A DNA stretch of 11,694 bases from Collybiopsis luxurians FD-317 M1 (GCA_000827265.1 KN834923.1:21981-33674); one strand, 5' to 3'; numbered from the stretch's first letter, positions 1 to 9,028 are shown. Notes: generated from the letters alone by a model not told the origin. Numbers and translations are program-made.

Positions 1-196
1 CCTGCCAAATATTCTGAACATTATGGGAAGGAGATTTTGAATACTTGCCAAGCAATTAGTCCAGAAGAAAATTAAAATATTATTCCAAAAAGCTCACTGA
101 GGAAATTCAGAAGATTTTTTAAATTTCCTCTTGGAATATAGTTGTAACAGATATCAAGATGTCTTGACGTCTTTACATACATGACATCATAACATC

Positions 197-284
197 CATA
201 TGCCGTGACATGCGGATATCGAGACGTCCAGATGCCGTGACATGTGGATATCGAGACGTTCAGATGCCGTGACATACCGATATC
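197..284. repeat. 32-bp tandem repeat, about 2.8 copies
   Basis: Copies start at 197, 229 and 261; the third is cut after 24 bases. Each unit has the core ATGCCGTGACAT followed by GGATATCGAGACGT, with one to four differences between copies. A more degenerate relative precedes it at about 150-190. Each unit contains the palindrome GATATC. Similar units of alternating GACGTC/GATATC/ATGCC words occur as dispersed minisatellites in agaricomycete genomes, but that comparison is from memory. Confidence 0.85.
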
Positions 285-530
285 AAAACAAACGGCGTGA
301 CGGCAAAGATACTGTGGCACTGAGCAGCGGTTATGATCAATAAGCGCCAAGCGCCAAAAGCACTCATCAGCAAGTCTTTCAAATGCTTCGTCTCCTTCCT
401 CCTCCCTGTTGTCAGTCACGAACTCACATATGTGGCGTAATGACAGTCTTGTATGTGCCACAATATCTTTGCAGTTATGCCATTTTGACATTTTGATATC
501 GGTACGTCAGGGCATCTGGATGTCTCGATA
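249..530. repeat. imperfect 40-bp inverted repeat flanking about 200 bp
   Basis: The left arm is 249-288 and the right arm 491-530. The reverse complement of the right arm matches the left arm at 36 of 40 positions, both beginning TATCGAGAC and ending GATATCAAAA on the outer-to-inner reading. The left arm is also part of the tandem array. The 202 bp between the arms include the start of a short minus-strand frame. This could be a small non-autonomous element, an inverted duplication of the minisatellite, or a hairpin-forming locus. No clear target-site duplication was seen. Confidence 0.65.
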
Positions 531-659
531 ATGATACTACTTCAAAGCAAAGACGTGAATCATTATAACATGGTTATGAATTTCACAGAGGTTTGATCAT
601 ACTTTCTTTTGCTTAAAAACATGGGTAATCGTGTATAGTTTCTGAATAAATTCAAGAGT

Positions 660-2249
660 TTAGGCGTAACTATTATAATGCAATTCAATGCCAAGTTTGC
701 GCTCTTGAATACGCACACTATCCTCCCCAAATTGTGACCCATACAAAAACAAAGCCTCTAGTCTGCCTTCGCTCCCATTTGCAGCACAGCGGGAAGAGAC
801 CATGGCTTCCAAATGCGAAGTTGAATGTTGATCACTGGTTGCTTCGCGCTGAACAAACTCCAGGATCCTGAGCTTTGGGAGAAGTTTTGGCTGGCTTTCG
901 TCCCCATTCCAGATCATTGCTTGGATTAAATGATCTACATCGTAGACCTTCGAAAGCAACTTGAATCTTGTGACTGTAGGAAATATTGTCAGCAAATTTA
1001 CTATCTGCCCGGTGATGAAGTGCGAATGCTGTCCCGATATCTGGCCGATTCCTGTCAAATCCAGTGTTAAAACCAATAATGCGACAGCTGAGCGGCTCTG
1101 GAAATTGGTAACATCCAGAACAAGCTCAAGCAAATTTTGACCCTGCCATGATAAGACCAGTCCCTCAAGACGCGGGCAGGTCAGACATTGCAAAAGGTTC
1201 ACCCCACTCCCTGTCACCTGATGACAAGTGACGTCCAGTGTTCGTAGTCCCGGCAGAGACACTGAGGTTCCTTCATGGAATCCCAGAAAGGGCTGAGCAG
1301 ACGGTAATGGCAATGACAAATAGATGGTTAAATGCTCAAGGGCTTTACACCGCTGTAACACATCCAGATATACAGCCCGATCTGACTGGAATTTTGGGCC
1401 ACGAATAACCAGCATAGTCAGTTGCTCCTCTGCCAGTGCAAACGACTCTAGGACAGAGGGCTCGGATGAGTCATGACAGAACGGCTCACCAATAGTGACA
1501 CGTCGGAGTTTGGGGCCTTTCAAAAGGGTTGCGGTCTTCTTAGAATCAGAACCGCGTACGAGGCTGATGCAAATCTCTTCCAACATTAGGAAGGAAGAGG
1601 GTGGAAGGCGGAACAGCGGACGGTATGTATCAGGATCTCCCAAGACTGTCATGGTTTGAATTTGGCAAGAGAATGGAGCAATAGACTCGACCAACTGGGT
1701 GAGTTTATGAATGGGAACTTCATCAGGGCGAATCTCCGGTACGAGCTCGATCAAAACCTTTAATGGCCTTCCTCGACTCCGAGTGAGCCAAGCTTTGACC
1801 CAAGAAAAGTCACCTAAAAATGATCTAGGGTTCAGTTTAAAGGAAAGGCTCAATCGAGTCCAGATTCGAGATGTAGCATGAGCAGCTTTGCTCCAAGCTA
1901 TGCAGACCTGAGAAATAATGGTCGCGGAATGCATAGCATCAAGGATTTTGGATGTGCTGCAACAGACAAGCTCGAATATCAAAAAGAGAATATCAAAGGG
2001 AATATGCCGGATGGGAGCAAGAACATTTTTGAGTAACAATATCCGCGTATGCATGGCCTCTTGTCGATGTTCAATTGCAGTCACCTGTGAACTTTCTTTC
2101 AAATGTTCCAGCGCCTCTTTCTTGAACTGAGTCATCTGACATTCAATATCCACTATCTGGGTTTGTAGGAAGAGTACATCATCTGGTGTCAGGAACACCG
2201 GATCCTCGATTCTGACTTGGGCAAGATAAAATCCAGCTCCCGGTGCCAT
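660..2249 (-). CDS. F-box-like protein with leucine-rich C-terminal region
   Basis: A 529-residue protein in a single uninterrupted exon on the minus strand. Residues about 24-75 form a probable coiled coil rich in Q, E and K. Residues about 78-133 match an F-box: LAPIRHIPFDILFLIFEL, then a serine-containing linker, ISQVCIAWSKAA, and a closing IWTRLSL. This is the usual agaricomycete layout, in which a coiled coil leads into an 'APIR-x-LP-x-E-I-L' type F-box. The rest (about 140-529) is rich in leucine with irregularly spaced L-x-x-L-x-L stretches such as LRTLDVTCHQVTG and LEGLVLSWQG, suggesting degenerate leucine-rich repeats. In the family, the F-box docks to Skp1 in an SCF ubiquitin ligase and the C-terminal part binds the substrate; the substrate here is unknown. 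The start at 2249 is the first Met of the frame and gives a normal N-terminus; the length is typical. No disruption is seen, so the gene looks functional. Confidence 0.85.
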   Translation of the reverse strand: MAPGAGFYLAQVRIEDPVFLTPDDVLFLQTQIVDIECQMTQFKKEALEHLKESSQVTAIEHRQEAMHTRILLLKNVLAPIRHIPFDILFLIFELVCCSTSKILDAMHSATIISQVCIAWSKAAHATSRIWTRLSLSFKLNPRSFLGDFSWVKAWLTRSRGRPLKVLIELVPEIRPDEVPIHKLTQLVESIAPFSCQIQTMTVLGDPDTYRPLFRLPPSSFLMLEEICISLVRGSDSKKTATLLKGPKLRRVTIGEPFCHDSSEPSVLESFALAEEQLTMLVIRGPKFQSDRAVYLDVLQRCKALEHLTIYLSLPLPSAQPFLGFHEGTSVSLPGLRTLDVTCHQVTGSGVNLLQCLTCPRLEGLVLSWQGQNLLELVLDVTNFQSRSAVALLVLTLDLTGIGQISGQHSHFITGQIVNLLTIFPTVTRFKLLSKVYDVDHLIQAMIWNGDESQPKLLPKLRILEFVQREATSDQHSTSHLEAMVSSRCAANGSEGRLEALFLYGSQFGEDSVRIQERKLGIELHYNSYA

Positions 2250-4001
2250 TCTGGCCTAAATATCAGTCAGAGTCAATTTCCGAGGAGGAATGCTTCTCTT
2301 GCTCACAGTAGACCAGTTCTTGAAAACTGTAGTACTGGTTTAAGCAATGCAAATAGAGGAAATATTTGAATTTTCTGCTTAGCAATGTAAATATACCCTG
2401 TATTTATAGCTTTCAGTTGACCATATACGTTCCATGCAAAAAGAAGATCATTAAAACACCATAGTATATGTTCAATGCAAACATAACATCGTGATGATTG
2501 CTGGAACCAGCTATCTTGATCAGGTTCCCTGTCAACGCTAAGCTCTAGCAAGCTCCAGTATCCGTGAAGTCCCGATCCAAATGACACTGCGACCTGTCAT
2601 GAGATACTACTCACCATCGACGGACAGTTGTGTCCACAGTCCATCCGATAATCACGATTCCGAAGACATCCTCCTGCAAAATCATTCGCCTATTTCCGTT
2701 ATCGTTTAACTGGATAGAAACTGTCTTACCTTTGGAAGCCTCTCAAGTTAGATCAGCATTCTTCTGACGAGATTGGTGACGATTCATGCCCGCAATCTTG
2801 ATCCGGTCTAAGCGATCCCGCGCAGAAGAGGCCAAAAAGTCAGAGAAACTGACCTCTCTGATGCATAAATTACGATGAATGAAAAACACTTCCGAAACCG
2901 CGCATAACTTTCAAGCCCGGCGCTTGCCTTAGCCATGTCCTCATTGAGTCTACAAAGAAATCTTCGACTTGCGACATGCCAAAAAATTACTCACTGTACA
3001 TCATGGAACTTCACTGTCAACGATCAGCCAGCCTTAATTGTCTCTACCTGTTGTCAATTCATATCGCTGGATACAAATATGAGCAATCCTGAGGAAAGCC
3101 AGTTCATCCTGCAGTCGGGCAACGAAGATACTCTCTGGAAGGAGTGGCCATAGGAGGAGACCAGTCAATGCCTGGATAAGGCAAAATTGGCCCATTTCTG
3201 ATTCAGTAATTTTGGAACGATATGGAAGAGGCCGTGGGTGGTCAGGGGTACCAGTAATTAAGATCATCAGGGAGCAGAAGTACGTACATAGCGGATTGCA
3301 TGGAGTTTCCATTTAGTGCTTTTTTGAGGGTTTTTTTCTTGAACAACTCAGGTTAAGAAATTTTGGACGACAGGCACCTCCTGATCCGGATAGATAAGAA
3401 TGCCACCAAGATTCAGTTCTCGGTAACTGAATCATTCCGCGGCGAAACGAGGTCAAGTGGGTGATCAGCCGCTAGATACAAAATATTGAATAACGCCACT
3501 GACTGATGAGGTACTCAGAATGAATCCGCGGTGAAAAGAAAAGAGGTTAATTGGCTGCTCAGTGACTAGATACGAAGAATACTGGATATCATGTTGACGC
3601 CGCTGATCAGAATTTTGCATACCAAACTCCTGCTGCAATCAATGATTCAGGATCCGTTGAGTTCGAATCTGCAGCACATGTACAAAAAAAAATTGCAATG
3701 TGTTAGGCTGGCGTTTCGTACCGGATCCGAAGCTGGGCTCAGAATCACAGAATATCTCAGTTAACCGGTTATTTTTTTCTTCTGACTTCCAATTCGATGG
3801 GAGCATATTCAAACTTCAAGGATGAAGTACGTATGTACCAAATCGTACGTATACTACACCTGCAATGCCTCAGCGGTGTAAACATCACCCTCGTAAGATA
3901 CGCTTGAACCTCCTTCCGTCACGCACATGTCCTACGACATTCCGAGTGAAGCTAAGACCATGCATCAGCACTGAATAGACTTTTCATGAAAAAAAAGTAG
4001 C
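2250..4001. other. long stretch with no supported gene
   Basis: About 1.75 kb. The first few hundred bases are upstream of the minus-strand F-box gene and must hold its promoter, but I cannot point to a clear TATA or CCAAT box. Open frames at 2303-2587 (minus, 94 codons), 2935-3153 (plus, 72 codons) and 3034-3312 (minus, 92 codons) have no recognisable domain. The last two overlap on opposite strands; the plus one continues in the same frame beyond its TAG for a few charged residues, so an eroded exon is possible. From 3313 to 4001 the DNA is AT-rich with stops in all frames and contains the degenerate repeat pair at 3429-3585 and a short palindrome-like cluster of GTACGTAT words at 3827-3855. 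Confidence 0.5.
3429..3585. repeat. degenerate direct repeat, two copies about 89 bp apart
   Basis: The copy at 3429-3489 and the copy at 3518-3585 share the order GAAT...TCCGCGG-GAAA...(GTGATCAGC / GCTGCTCAG)...CTAGATAC followed by an A-rich tail and ATT/ACTGG. Identity is moderate with small indels. A 16-bp word from the second copy, TTGGCTGCTCAGTGAC (3551-3566), recurs exactly at 9198-9213. This suggests an old dispersed repeat rather than chance. Confidence 0.5.
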
Positions 4002-4967
4002 TTAATACACAGAAATCACCCTTTGTAATGCTTGATTTCGTTCATTGGCATTGCGAAAGCGGGGTAATCCCTTCAATAATCGCGAGTGGTCATATTTTGG
4101 AAGGAACAAGATGGCCAGATCACCTGCATATGCTTCTGCGCACCCAATACCCCCAATAGAGATGTTTGTGTCAGAGAGTGCCATGTTGTAAGATCCTGCG
4201 ATAACATAGCGACGACCATCAACTACAACAAGGGAGCTAAAAACTGGGTCTTGGACAAATTCTGCCGAAAACACGGAGGTAAAAGCAACGGAATGCTTCA
4301 CTCTTCCGGTTTGAGGGAGCGTAGAGATTCTGGACATAAATTGTCTAGCTTGAGGGCCCAGGTATTCAAGCCCAAAATATAAACCAAATGTTTCTGACTC
4401 TGTCTACAAATCATCAGGCACATTGAGCAGTGGTTAAATACCTGAACTTATGGCCAGCTGCAATACACCAGGGCCTGTAAGGCTCACAGGAAGCATTCTA
4501 AAAGGAGACGGAGAGTGTGACCTCATAGAGGAGTTTCTAGAGGATAATCTTGGAGTGACCTTTGGCATTGAGCAGGATTGGAGGCCGCTTTTTGAGAGCA
4601 GAGAATTTAAGTGCTTCACGATGCAATGGTAAAAACAGTATTCGAATGGTCTTAAGATCAAACCCGATTGAACTTGCCTCATGCATGCATGTTTCCTGGC
4701 CCGCATCACAGCACAATAAGGATTAATATTGTTTTTGGCCCAAATGTAACACAGAAATTTTCCTAATGAAAGAGCAGAAGGTGACCTTTGATTCGCATTG
4801 TATGTCTGACTCAGTCTGAGGACCACGTTCAGTGTCTTCTCCCAGGAAAGGAACATTCCGAACCTTTCCCAAGTGGTGTGAAGATCGGAATCCCAAAGAA
4901 GTCTGTAATATGGTGTATCGCAATGTATATCTAATTTCATATATAATTTTGGGGGGCAATCTCTCAT
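4002..4967 (-). CDS. unrecognised protein, two-exon model on the minus strand
   Basis: The C-terminal exon (4393 down to 4002) is the better supported part: about 130 codons with a normal protein-like composition, including SSLVVVDGRRYVIAG, a glycine-rich SIGGIGCAEAYAGD and a hydrophobic LAILFL. The upstream frame (4967 to 4442) is open for 175 codons and joins it through a 48-nt intron, 4441-4394, with donor GTATTT, a CTGAT branch-like word and acceptor TCAG; the phases agree (phase 1), giving 305 residues. The N-terminal part contains YYRLLWDSDLHTTWERFG, which looks coding, but its middle and its serine-rich end (about residues 130-170) look less so and may hide another intron. The plus strand is also partly open here (4450-4632, 4832-5014), so strand choice for the N-terminal half is uncertain. 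I recognise no family and assign no function. Upstream, an in-frame stop lies about 25 nt before the codon run leading to the first Met. Confidence 0.4.
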
Positions 4968-5439
4968 TTGTGATTCCTTCTTCGGCTCATGGAAGATTTA
5001 CTAGATTGGAATAAACACGAGGCCCATTTAAAAGAATTTTCACTACAATTTTTGCTGGGTTATCTAGGGGTCAAATTATTATTAGACGAACAGAATGTCA
5101 ATAGGATTGCCTAGTGAGAATTAAACGGAGTTCCGTTCACATGTTGCTGCTGACATATTGCCACTGCAAGAAGCTTCGACATGCAGTAAATGCATGCCTG
5201 GAAAACTTCAGACCTTACCAGTTTCAAACCCTTACTGGTTACACTAAATCTTTCGCTGCAATCTTCTTCATTACTGCAATTTTGATGGGGGGCGTTGCAG
5301 GGCCAAAGCGGTCTATATGTGGACGCTTATGGGTAACTACATACAAGCTTCTATTGAAGCTAGACACACAGCCACCTATTCATTAATTGATCGGGTGATT
5401 GGTGCCTGGGATCTGTGACCTAGCATTATATACGTCAGC
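4968..5439. other. intergenic stretch between divergent genes
   Basis: If the gene at 4002-4967 is real, it is transcribed leftward and the gene at 5440 rightward, so this 472-bp stretch is a shared divergent promoter region. A plus-strand frame at 5114-5386 is open for 90 codons and contains a short hydrophobic run, but it begins with GTG, shows no domain and has no fitting splice sites, so I do not call it. The left half is AT-rich. Confidence 0.45.
5427..5432 (+). promoter_or_regulatory. possible TATA box
   Basis: The word TATATA lies 8 nt before the first ATG (5440) and 29 nt before the second in-frame ATG (5461) of the small membrane protein gene. If it works as a TATA box with the usual offset of about 30 nt, transcripts would begin near or after 5457 and translation would start at 5461 or later, with a very short leader. 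It may equally be chance in AT-rich DNA. Confidence 0.2.
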
Positions 5440-5974
5440 ATGCAATTGGTGACAAATTCGATGTCTCTCCCTACTCAGAAAATCTCCAAAGCTTACACTG
5501 CTTTCCTCTCCAAGCTTGAGAGTTCAGCCTTCTCTCCTCTCAAAATTAGAGGCATCATTGAGCGGGTTGTGGAAAACAAACGTGGTCACTTGGAGGGTTT
5601 TAAGGAAATCAGAACCACTTCAATTGCTGCTCTTGCAGTCATTCTCTTGATTGGCATTGTGGGATCTCTGTCTGAAAATGGTGTACGTTTGCTGACCTTT
5701 TTTTATACAGATTCTTATTCCCGCCAGGCGATTTGCTAAGCGTGAGGCGAGTCTCAATAGGCGAGAGAAAGTTTTAACCCAATCCATGTGGGCTGTCGAT
5801 CTCGATTCTGAGATTCTTGCTCATGAGCGGCTCACCCGTGCTCACCTTCAGCAAGCAGTGTATTACCAGGGACGCTTGGCAAAGTTTAGACGAGAAAAGA
5901 ATAGTTTGGATGGAAAGCTTTACGAACGAGATGAAATGGATGCAGTGAAGGATTTAATTGGAGATGATTTCTGA
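5440..5974 (+). CDS. small single-pass membrane protein, function unknown
   Basis: Two exons, 5440-5658 and 5711-5974, give 160 residues (153 if translation starts at 5461). The N-terminal 60 residues are mildly basic. A hydrophobic segment at about 61-77 (IAALAVILLIGIILIP) is followed at once by RRFAKR, a positive stop-transfer cluster, and then by a charged, probably helical tail with QQAVYYQGRLAKFRREKN near 120-137 and an acidic end. Topology from the charge bias would put the C-terminal tail in the cytoplasm or matrix side. The intron 5659-5710 (52 nt, donor GTGGGA, branch GCTGAC, acceptor ACAG) keeps the frame and makes one clean membrane helix. A better donor GTACGT at 5683 also keeps the frame but would leave only a 28-nt intron and break up the helix. 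A downstream WD40 gene begins only 145 nt after the stop. I do not recognise the family. Confidence 0.6.
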
Positions 5975-6046
5975 GTGGATGATGAAGCTATGTTTTACAC
6001 GATAGTACTTACGATCAGCTGTATGTGTATTTCGGGTAGCATTGGG

Positions 6047-6051
6047 CCAAT
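6047..6051 (+). promoter_or_regulatory. possible CCAAT box
   Basis: CCAAT occurs 69 nt upstream of the ATG of the WD40 gene, within the 145-nt gap after the preceding gene. CCAAT boxes bound by the HAP complex are common in fungal promoters. Position and orientation fit; there is no further support. Confidence 0.2.
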
Positions 6052-6119
6052 AGAAACTATCTGATCCGATTTGGTTTAAAAAGAATGCCATGTTGTGGGA
6101 TTTAGTGTACCTCTTGACT

Positions 6120-7829
6120 ATGAATACCTCATATACCCTGTGGACTACAGTTGATTCTCCATATGAATCTGTCAATGCCCTCACATTTTCTTCTGATGGT
6201 AAATATCTAGCAAGTGTGGGTGACGACCAGCTTGTTCGAGTGTTTGACATAACGCGAAAATGTACCCTGGTATGGCAACATCGAGAACTTAGCAAGCTTA
6301 CCGCAGTCCAGTGGCGGACTCAGGACCTCTTTATTGGGTCTTTGGAAGGAGAATTAGTCGCATACTCCCCCATTGGAGTAAATCCCTTGATTATTTACTA
6401 TTGAATATTGAAGCTGATTCAACTGCAGCACTGGCTTATCAGTCCTCGAAGAGAAGTAATTCACAAATTTTCTGGGCCCGTCTTCTGCATTGAATTCAGC
6501 CCCACCGATGCTCAAGTCCTTGTGTGCGCAGGTGGAGAAGTAGCAATTATAGCAAGGACCGGTATGAACACTTTCTCTGCTATAAACCTTCATATTAACG
6601 TCTGCAGGATCAGGGTCGTGGTATTACCAGGATCAGATTCCCCGACCGTCCTTTGGTTACACTGACAATGATGACGAGCCCGAACTGATTGCCACGGGGG
6701 CATACTACATCGACAACGGTAATTCTTGTATTATTGGTTACCTCCACCATGGGTTTTGGTAGGTTGCTGATTGATGCAAGAGGGAGGTTCTAACATGGGT
6801 AGGTCTTACGATCTCAACACCAGGAGCAGAGTGCAAGCTTGGGGACCAGCTGAAAAAATGTATCTACTTCATCATTACCATAGCTGCGAACTAACACTGT
6901 TCCTATAGTGGCTTTTTCGCAATATCGCCTGACCATACTGGTATCGCCTCCACCAACATCCGCAGTGGGCTCGACTGGCTTAAGATTACAACTGGAAAAT
7001 TTAAAAAGATTAGTACAACTTTTGAAGTCCAAAGTCGTGAATCCAATATTCCCTTGCCGGTTATTTTCATAAACAAGGGTAGAGTGGTACTTATGGCTAC
7101 TGCAAAAGGGTATGCAATCATCTTTGATACAAAGGAAGGACAAAGACAGCAAGTTTTGAAGCACGGTAACGGTATATGACTTGAAATTTATGGAATCTAT
7201 GTTATTTTAACCAGATAATATAGACCATACATGGATCACTGCATTAGTGAGTCCACATTGTAAAGCGTAGATAGCCATCTCACTTCAATCTTTCAGGCCT
7301 ACACACATACGGTTGGGAATTCCCAGATTATTGCCACCGGCGATGGAAATTGTGCCAAGTGGACTCAGATACGTCTTTGGATTCAGCATGCATCCGGAAG
7401 GAATCCAACAGAAACAGCCGCTGGCTCCATGGTTTGGACTCATGCTGCAGCTCAGTTGGTAAAGGTTGTCGTTTCGTTCTTTGCTTCGATACTCATGCAA
7501 TACATCAGGCTACTATCTCGATCTGCCTTGTGCGTAATATTCTCACCCTAGCGGGTGCAGTTCTTGTTGTATCGGCGTTTGTGGAATATCATTACCCGGA
7601 CTCTGTAGATCACTTAGCCATGCCTTCTTCTATTCAGCCGTATCTGATATATGGAGGGAACAATCGCCCTAGTGTCTCCGAACCTGACTCAGTTGTCATG
7701 CATATGCCTCATCAATCGCCTAATGATGACCTACACCATGGGACCATACAGATCGATGCGACTTCCACCTCACCCTCTTCTTCCCAATCAGCCACACACT
7801 CCGAGGGTATAATGGCAGTGCTGGGCTGA
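6120..7829 (+). CDS. WD40 repeat protein with C-terminal membrane segment
   Basis: Eight exons: 6120-6377, 6429-6561, 6608-6718, 6781-6859, 6909-7171, 7215-7246, 7297-7458 and 7509-7829. All seven introns (43-62 nt) have GT donors and AG acceptors, and every phase agrees, giving 452 residues. WD40-type blades are visible: residues 14-45 (SVNALTFSSDGKYLASVGDD, then VRVFDI), about 97-130 (GPVFCIEFSP...LVCAGGEVAII), 194-225 (IGFFAISPDHTGIAST) and about 239-268 (NIPLPVIFINKGRVVLMAT, then IIFDT). The word NIPLPVIF followed by a Gly-rich turn recalls a WD40 family common in agaricomycetes. A hydrophobic segment at about 353-371 (LTLAGAVLVVSAFV) follows the propeller, then a Ser/Thr/Pro-rich tail of about 80 residues. 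The protein is likely a membrane-anchored scaffold; its partners are unknown. The start at 6120 matches the usual N-terminus shortly before the first blade; an in-frame ATG at 6090 would add ten residues. The 32-nt exon 6 and the acceptor of exon 4 (AAG) are the least certain parts. Confidence 0.8.
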
Positions 7830-8221
7830 TTGTTCTAGGTAAGAGTTTCTCTCGTTTCTCTCACTCGCACATAGGAGACATTTTTCACAGTTCGGAACCT
7901 CCCAGAAGATGTAAAGTTAACGGCAATCGAATTTTATGGGAAAGAGAAACGGCGATTCACTTTCTTCTGATATTCCTATGTGATCTAGCTGGTTTTCATT
8001 CATGCGGGTAGATGATGATATGACGATATCCTTGTTAATACATACTTACATTGCCTATGAGATTCTATACCAATTTGTAAGTAGATTTGTAAGGCCTCCT
8101 GCATGAGGTCGCTTACTTATTTTGAACGAGTTATGCGGTGAATCAATTGTGCATGGTCAATATGAGGCTACACCTTATCTTGCAAGATTAAAAGGTCACA
8201 CTTTCAATACAACTGCAGAGG
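7830..8221. other. intergenic stretch, no gene seen
   Basis: This holds the 3' end of the WD40 gene and the promoter of the next plus-strand gene. It is AT-rich, with stops in all plus frames. A pyrimidine-rich run (TTTCTCTCGTTTCTCTCACT) at 7847-7866 and ATATGACGATATC-like words near 8017-8030 are the only patterns noticed. No convincing TATA box, terminator or RNA gene. Confidence 0.5.
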
Positions 8222-9028
8222 ATGACCGACTATAATGAATGCGATTCGCTTTCTAACCAGGTACGTACAGTCTCCAGTTCTTGTGCACCTAGAAAAATAC
8301 ATGACCTCAAGCTGCTAGACAGATGTATTGCCTCCAAATCTAGGTCCTCCCAACCCCCCCGACTCCCCCATTGATCCTCCAGAAGTCAATCAAGAGGCAA
8401 GACACACCTTTGAGTTCTGAGATTTCTACATCCCTTTGAGAGAACTCAAAGAGAGGTCCGAAGCGCTGGACAGAATTTTACAGGTCATCTTAGATGGCGC
8501 AGAGAAGATCTTCCCACAAACTGAAACGCGCTCAGAAGAACCGAACAGCATGTCCAGTCCTCAGCGCTTTGTAAGCTTTATTTCTCCTAGTCTATCATTT
8601 CATAATTGAGCCTCATATCAGGTGAATTCCCTTCAGCTCCGTCGAGGGGTTTTCTTCATCGGAATGGGTAGCTACATTGTGATTTGGATTAGATTTGCTT
8701 GGAATTTCTGGGCCATGTTTTCGAGCCAACCTACCAATAACACTGTAGGCTTCTTTGCACCCAGTATTGCCGTTTTTATTTTATTGCAATATGTTGGAAC
8801 TAAGCATGTCCACACCGATGAAGTGAGCTTGATGATTCTGACTTTCTGTCCCATTTGCTGAATTCTCCCTTACAGTTGTGACTATCACCCTTGGTCGTAG
8901 AAGGCACTATTCTCCTGGGCACTCTGATTAGCAGCTTTATTCTATGGTGGTTGGTATCAATCACAGGGGAAGTAATTGCAGTTATATATCTAACTGCCTA
9001 CGCTTGGAAACATTACCTCACTACGTAG
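8222..9028 (+). pseudogene. multi-pass membrane protein with two in-frame TGA codons
   Basis: Four exons can be read: 8222-8260, 8319-8570, 8622-8822 and 8876-9028. The introns are 58, 51 and 53 nt with donors GTACGT, GTAAGC and GTGAGC; all are phase 0 and join one frame of 214 codons. Codon 47 (8418-8420) and codon 166 (8879-8881) are TGA. Coding character continues on both sides: LPPNLGPPNPPDSP before the first TGA, FYIPLRELKERSEALDRIL after it. Exon 3 has two membrane segments (about codons 104-125, VFFIGMGSYIVIWIRFAW; and about 138-155, FFAPSIAVFILLQYVGT). Exon 4 has one or two more (about 171-195, including TILLGTLISSFILWWLV, and IAVIYLTAYAW). The gene ends TAG at 9026-9028. No alternative acceptor restores the frame past the second TGA. 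It may be a decayed gene (CGA to TGA changes), or it may be read through; TGA at 8879 is followed by CTA. I do not recognise the family. Acidic-Pro N-terminus and several helices suggest a cytoplasmic N-tail. Confidence 0.6.

Larger units (their letters stand above)
1..659. other. repeat-bearing stretch without a convincing gene
   Basis: A 139-codon frame is open on the minus strand from 491 to 72, but its C-terminal half is simply the translation of the 32-bp tandem repeats described separately, so that part is not evidence for a protein. The first roughly 65 codons (491 to about 295) lie between the arms of an inverted repeat, are fairly charged (a run of E, D and R near residues 28-40), and could be a relic of a coding exon, but I recognise no domain and see no supporting intron. 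The part nearest the F-box gene (about 530-659) is AT-rich and is probably its 3' untranslated region, since that gene ends at 660 on the minus strand. Confidence 0.5.

Noticed and set aside
197..284. Short regularly spaced repeats, CRISPR-like
   Set aside because: The units abut directly without unique spacers, there are fewer than three full copies, and the genome is eukaryotic.
3655..3680. T-arm-like word GTTCGAATC, as in a tRNA gene
   Set aside because: The flanking bases do not form a five-pair T stem, and no D arm, anticodon arm or acceptor stem can be placed upstream.
4450..5014. Plus-strand frames 4450-4632 and 4832-5014 as an alternative gene
   Set aside because: The first has a plausible composition, but no splice pair linking the two was found and the minus-strand exon at 4002-4393 gives a longer consistent model; kept only as a doubt on the strand of 4442-4967.
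7446..7465. D-arm-like word AGCTCAGTTGGTAAA
   Set aside because: It lacks a pairing 3' side of the D stem and lies at the exon 7 / intron 7 boundary of the WD40 gene.
8418..8881. Selenocysteine coding at the in-frame TGAs
   Set aside because: Selenoprotein machinery is known only from some early-branching fungi, no selenocysteine-insertion hairpin was evident, and the residues around the TGAs do not resemble a redox motif.
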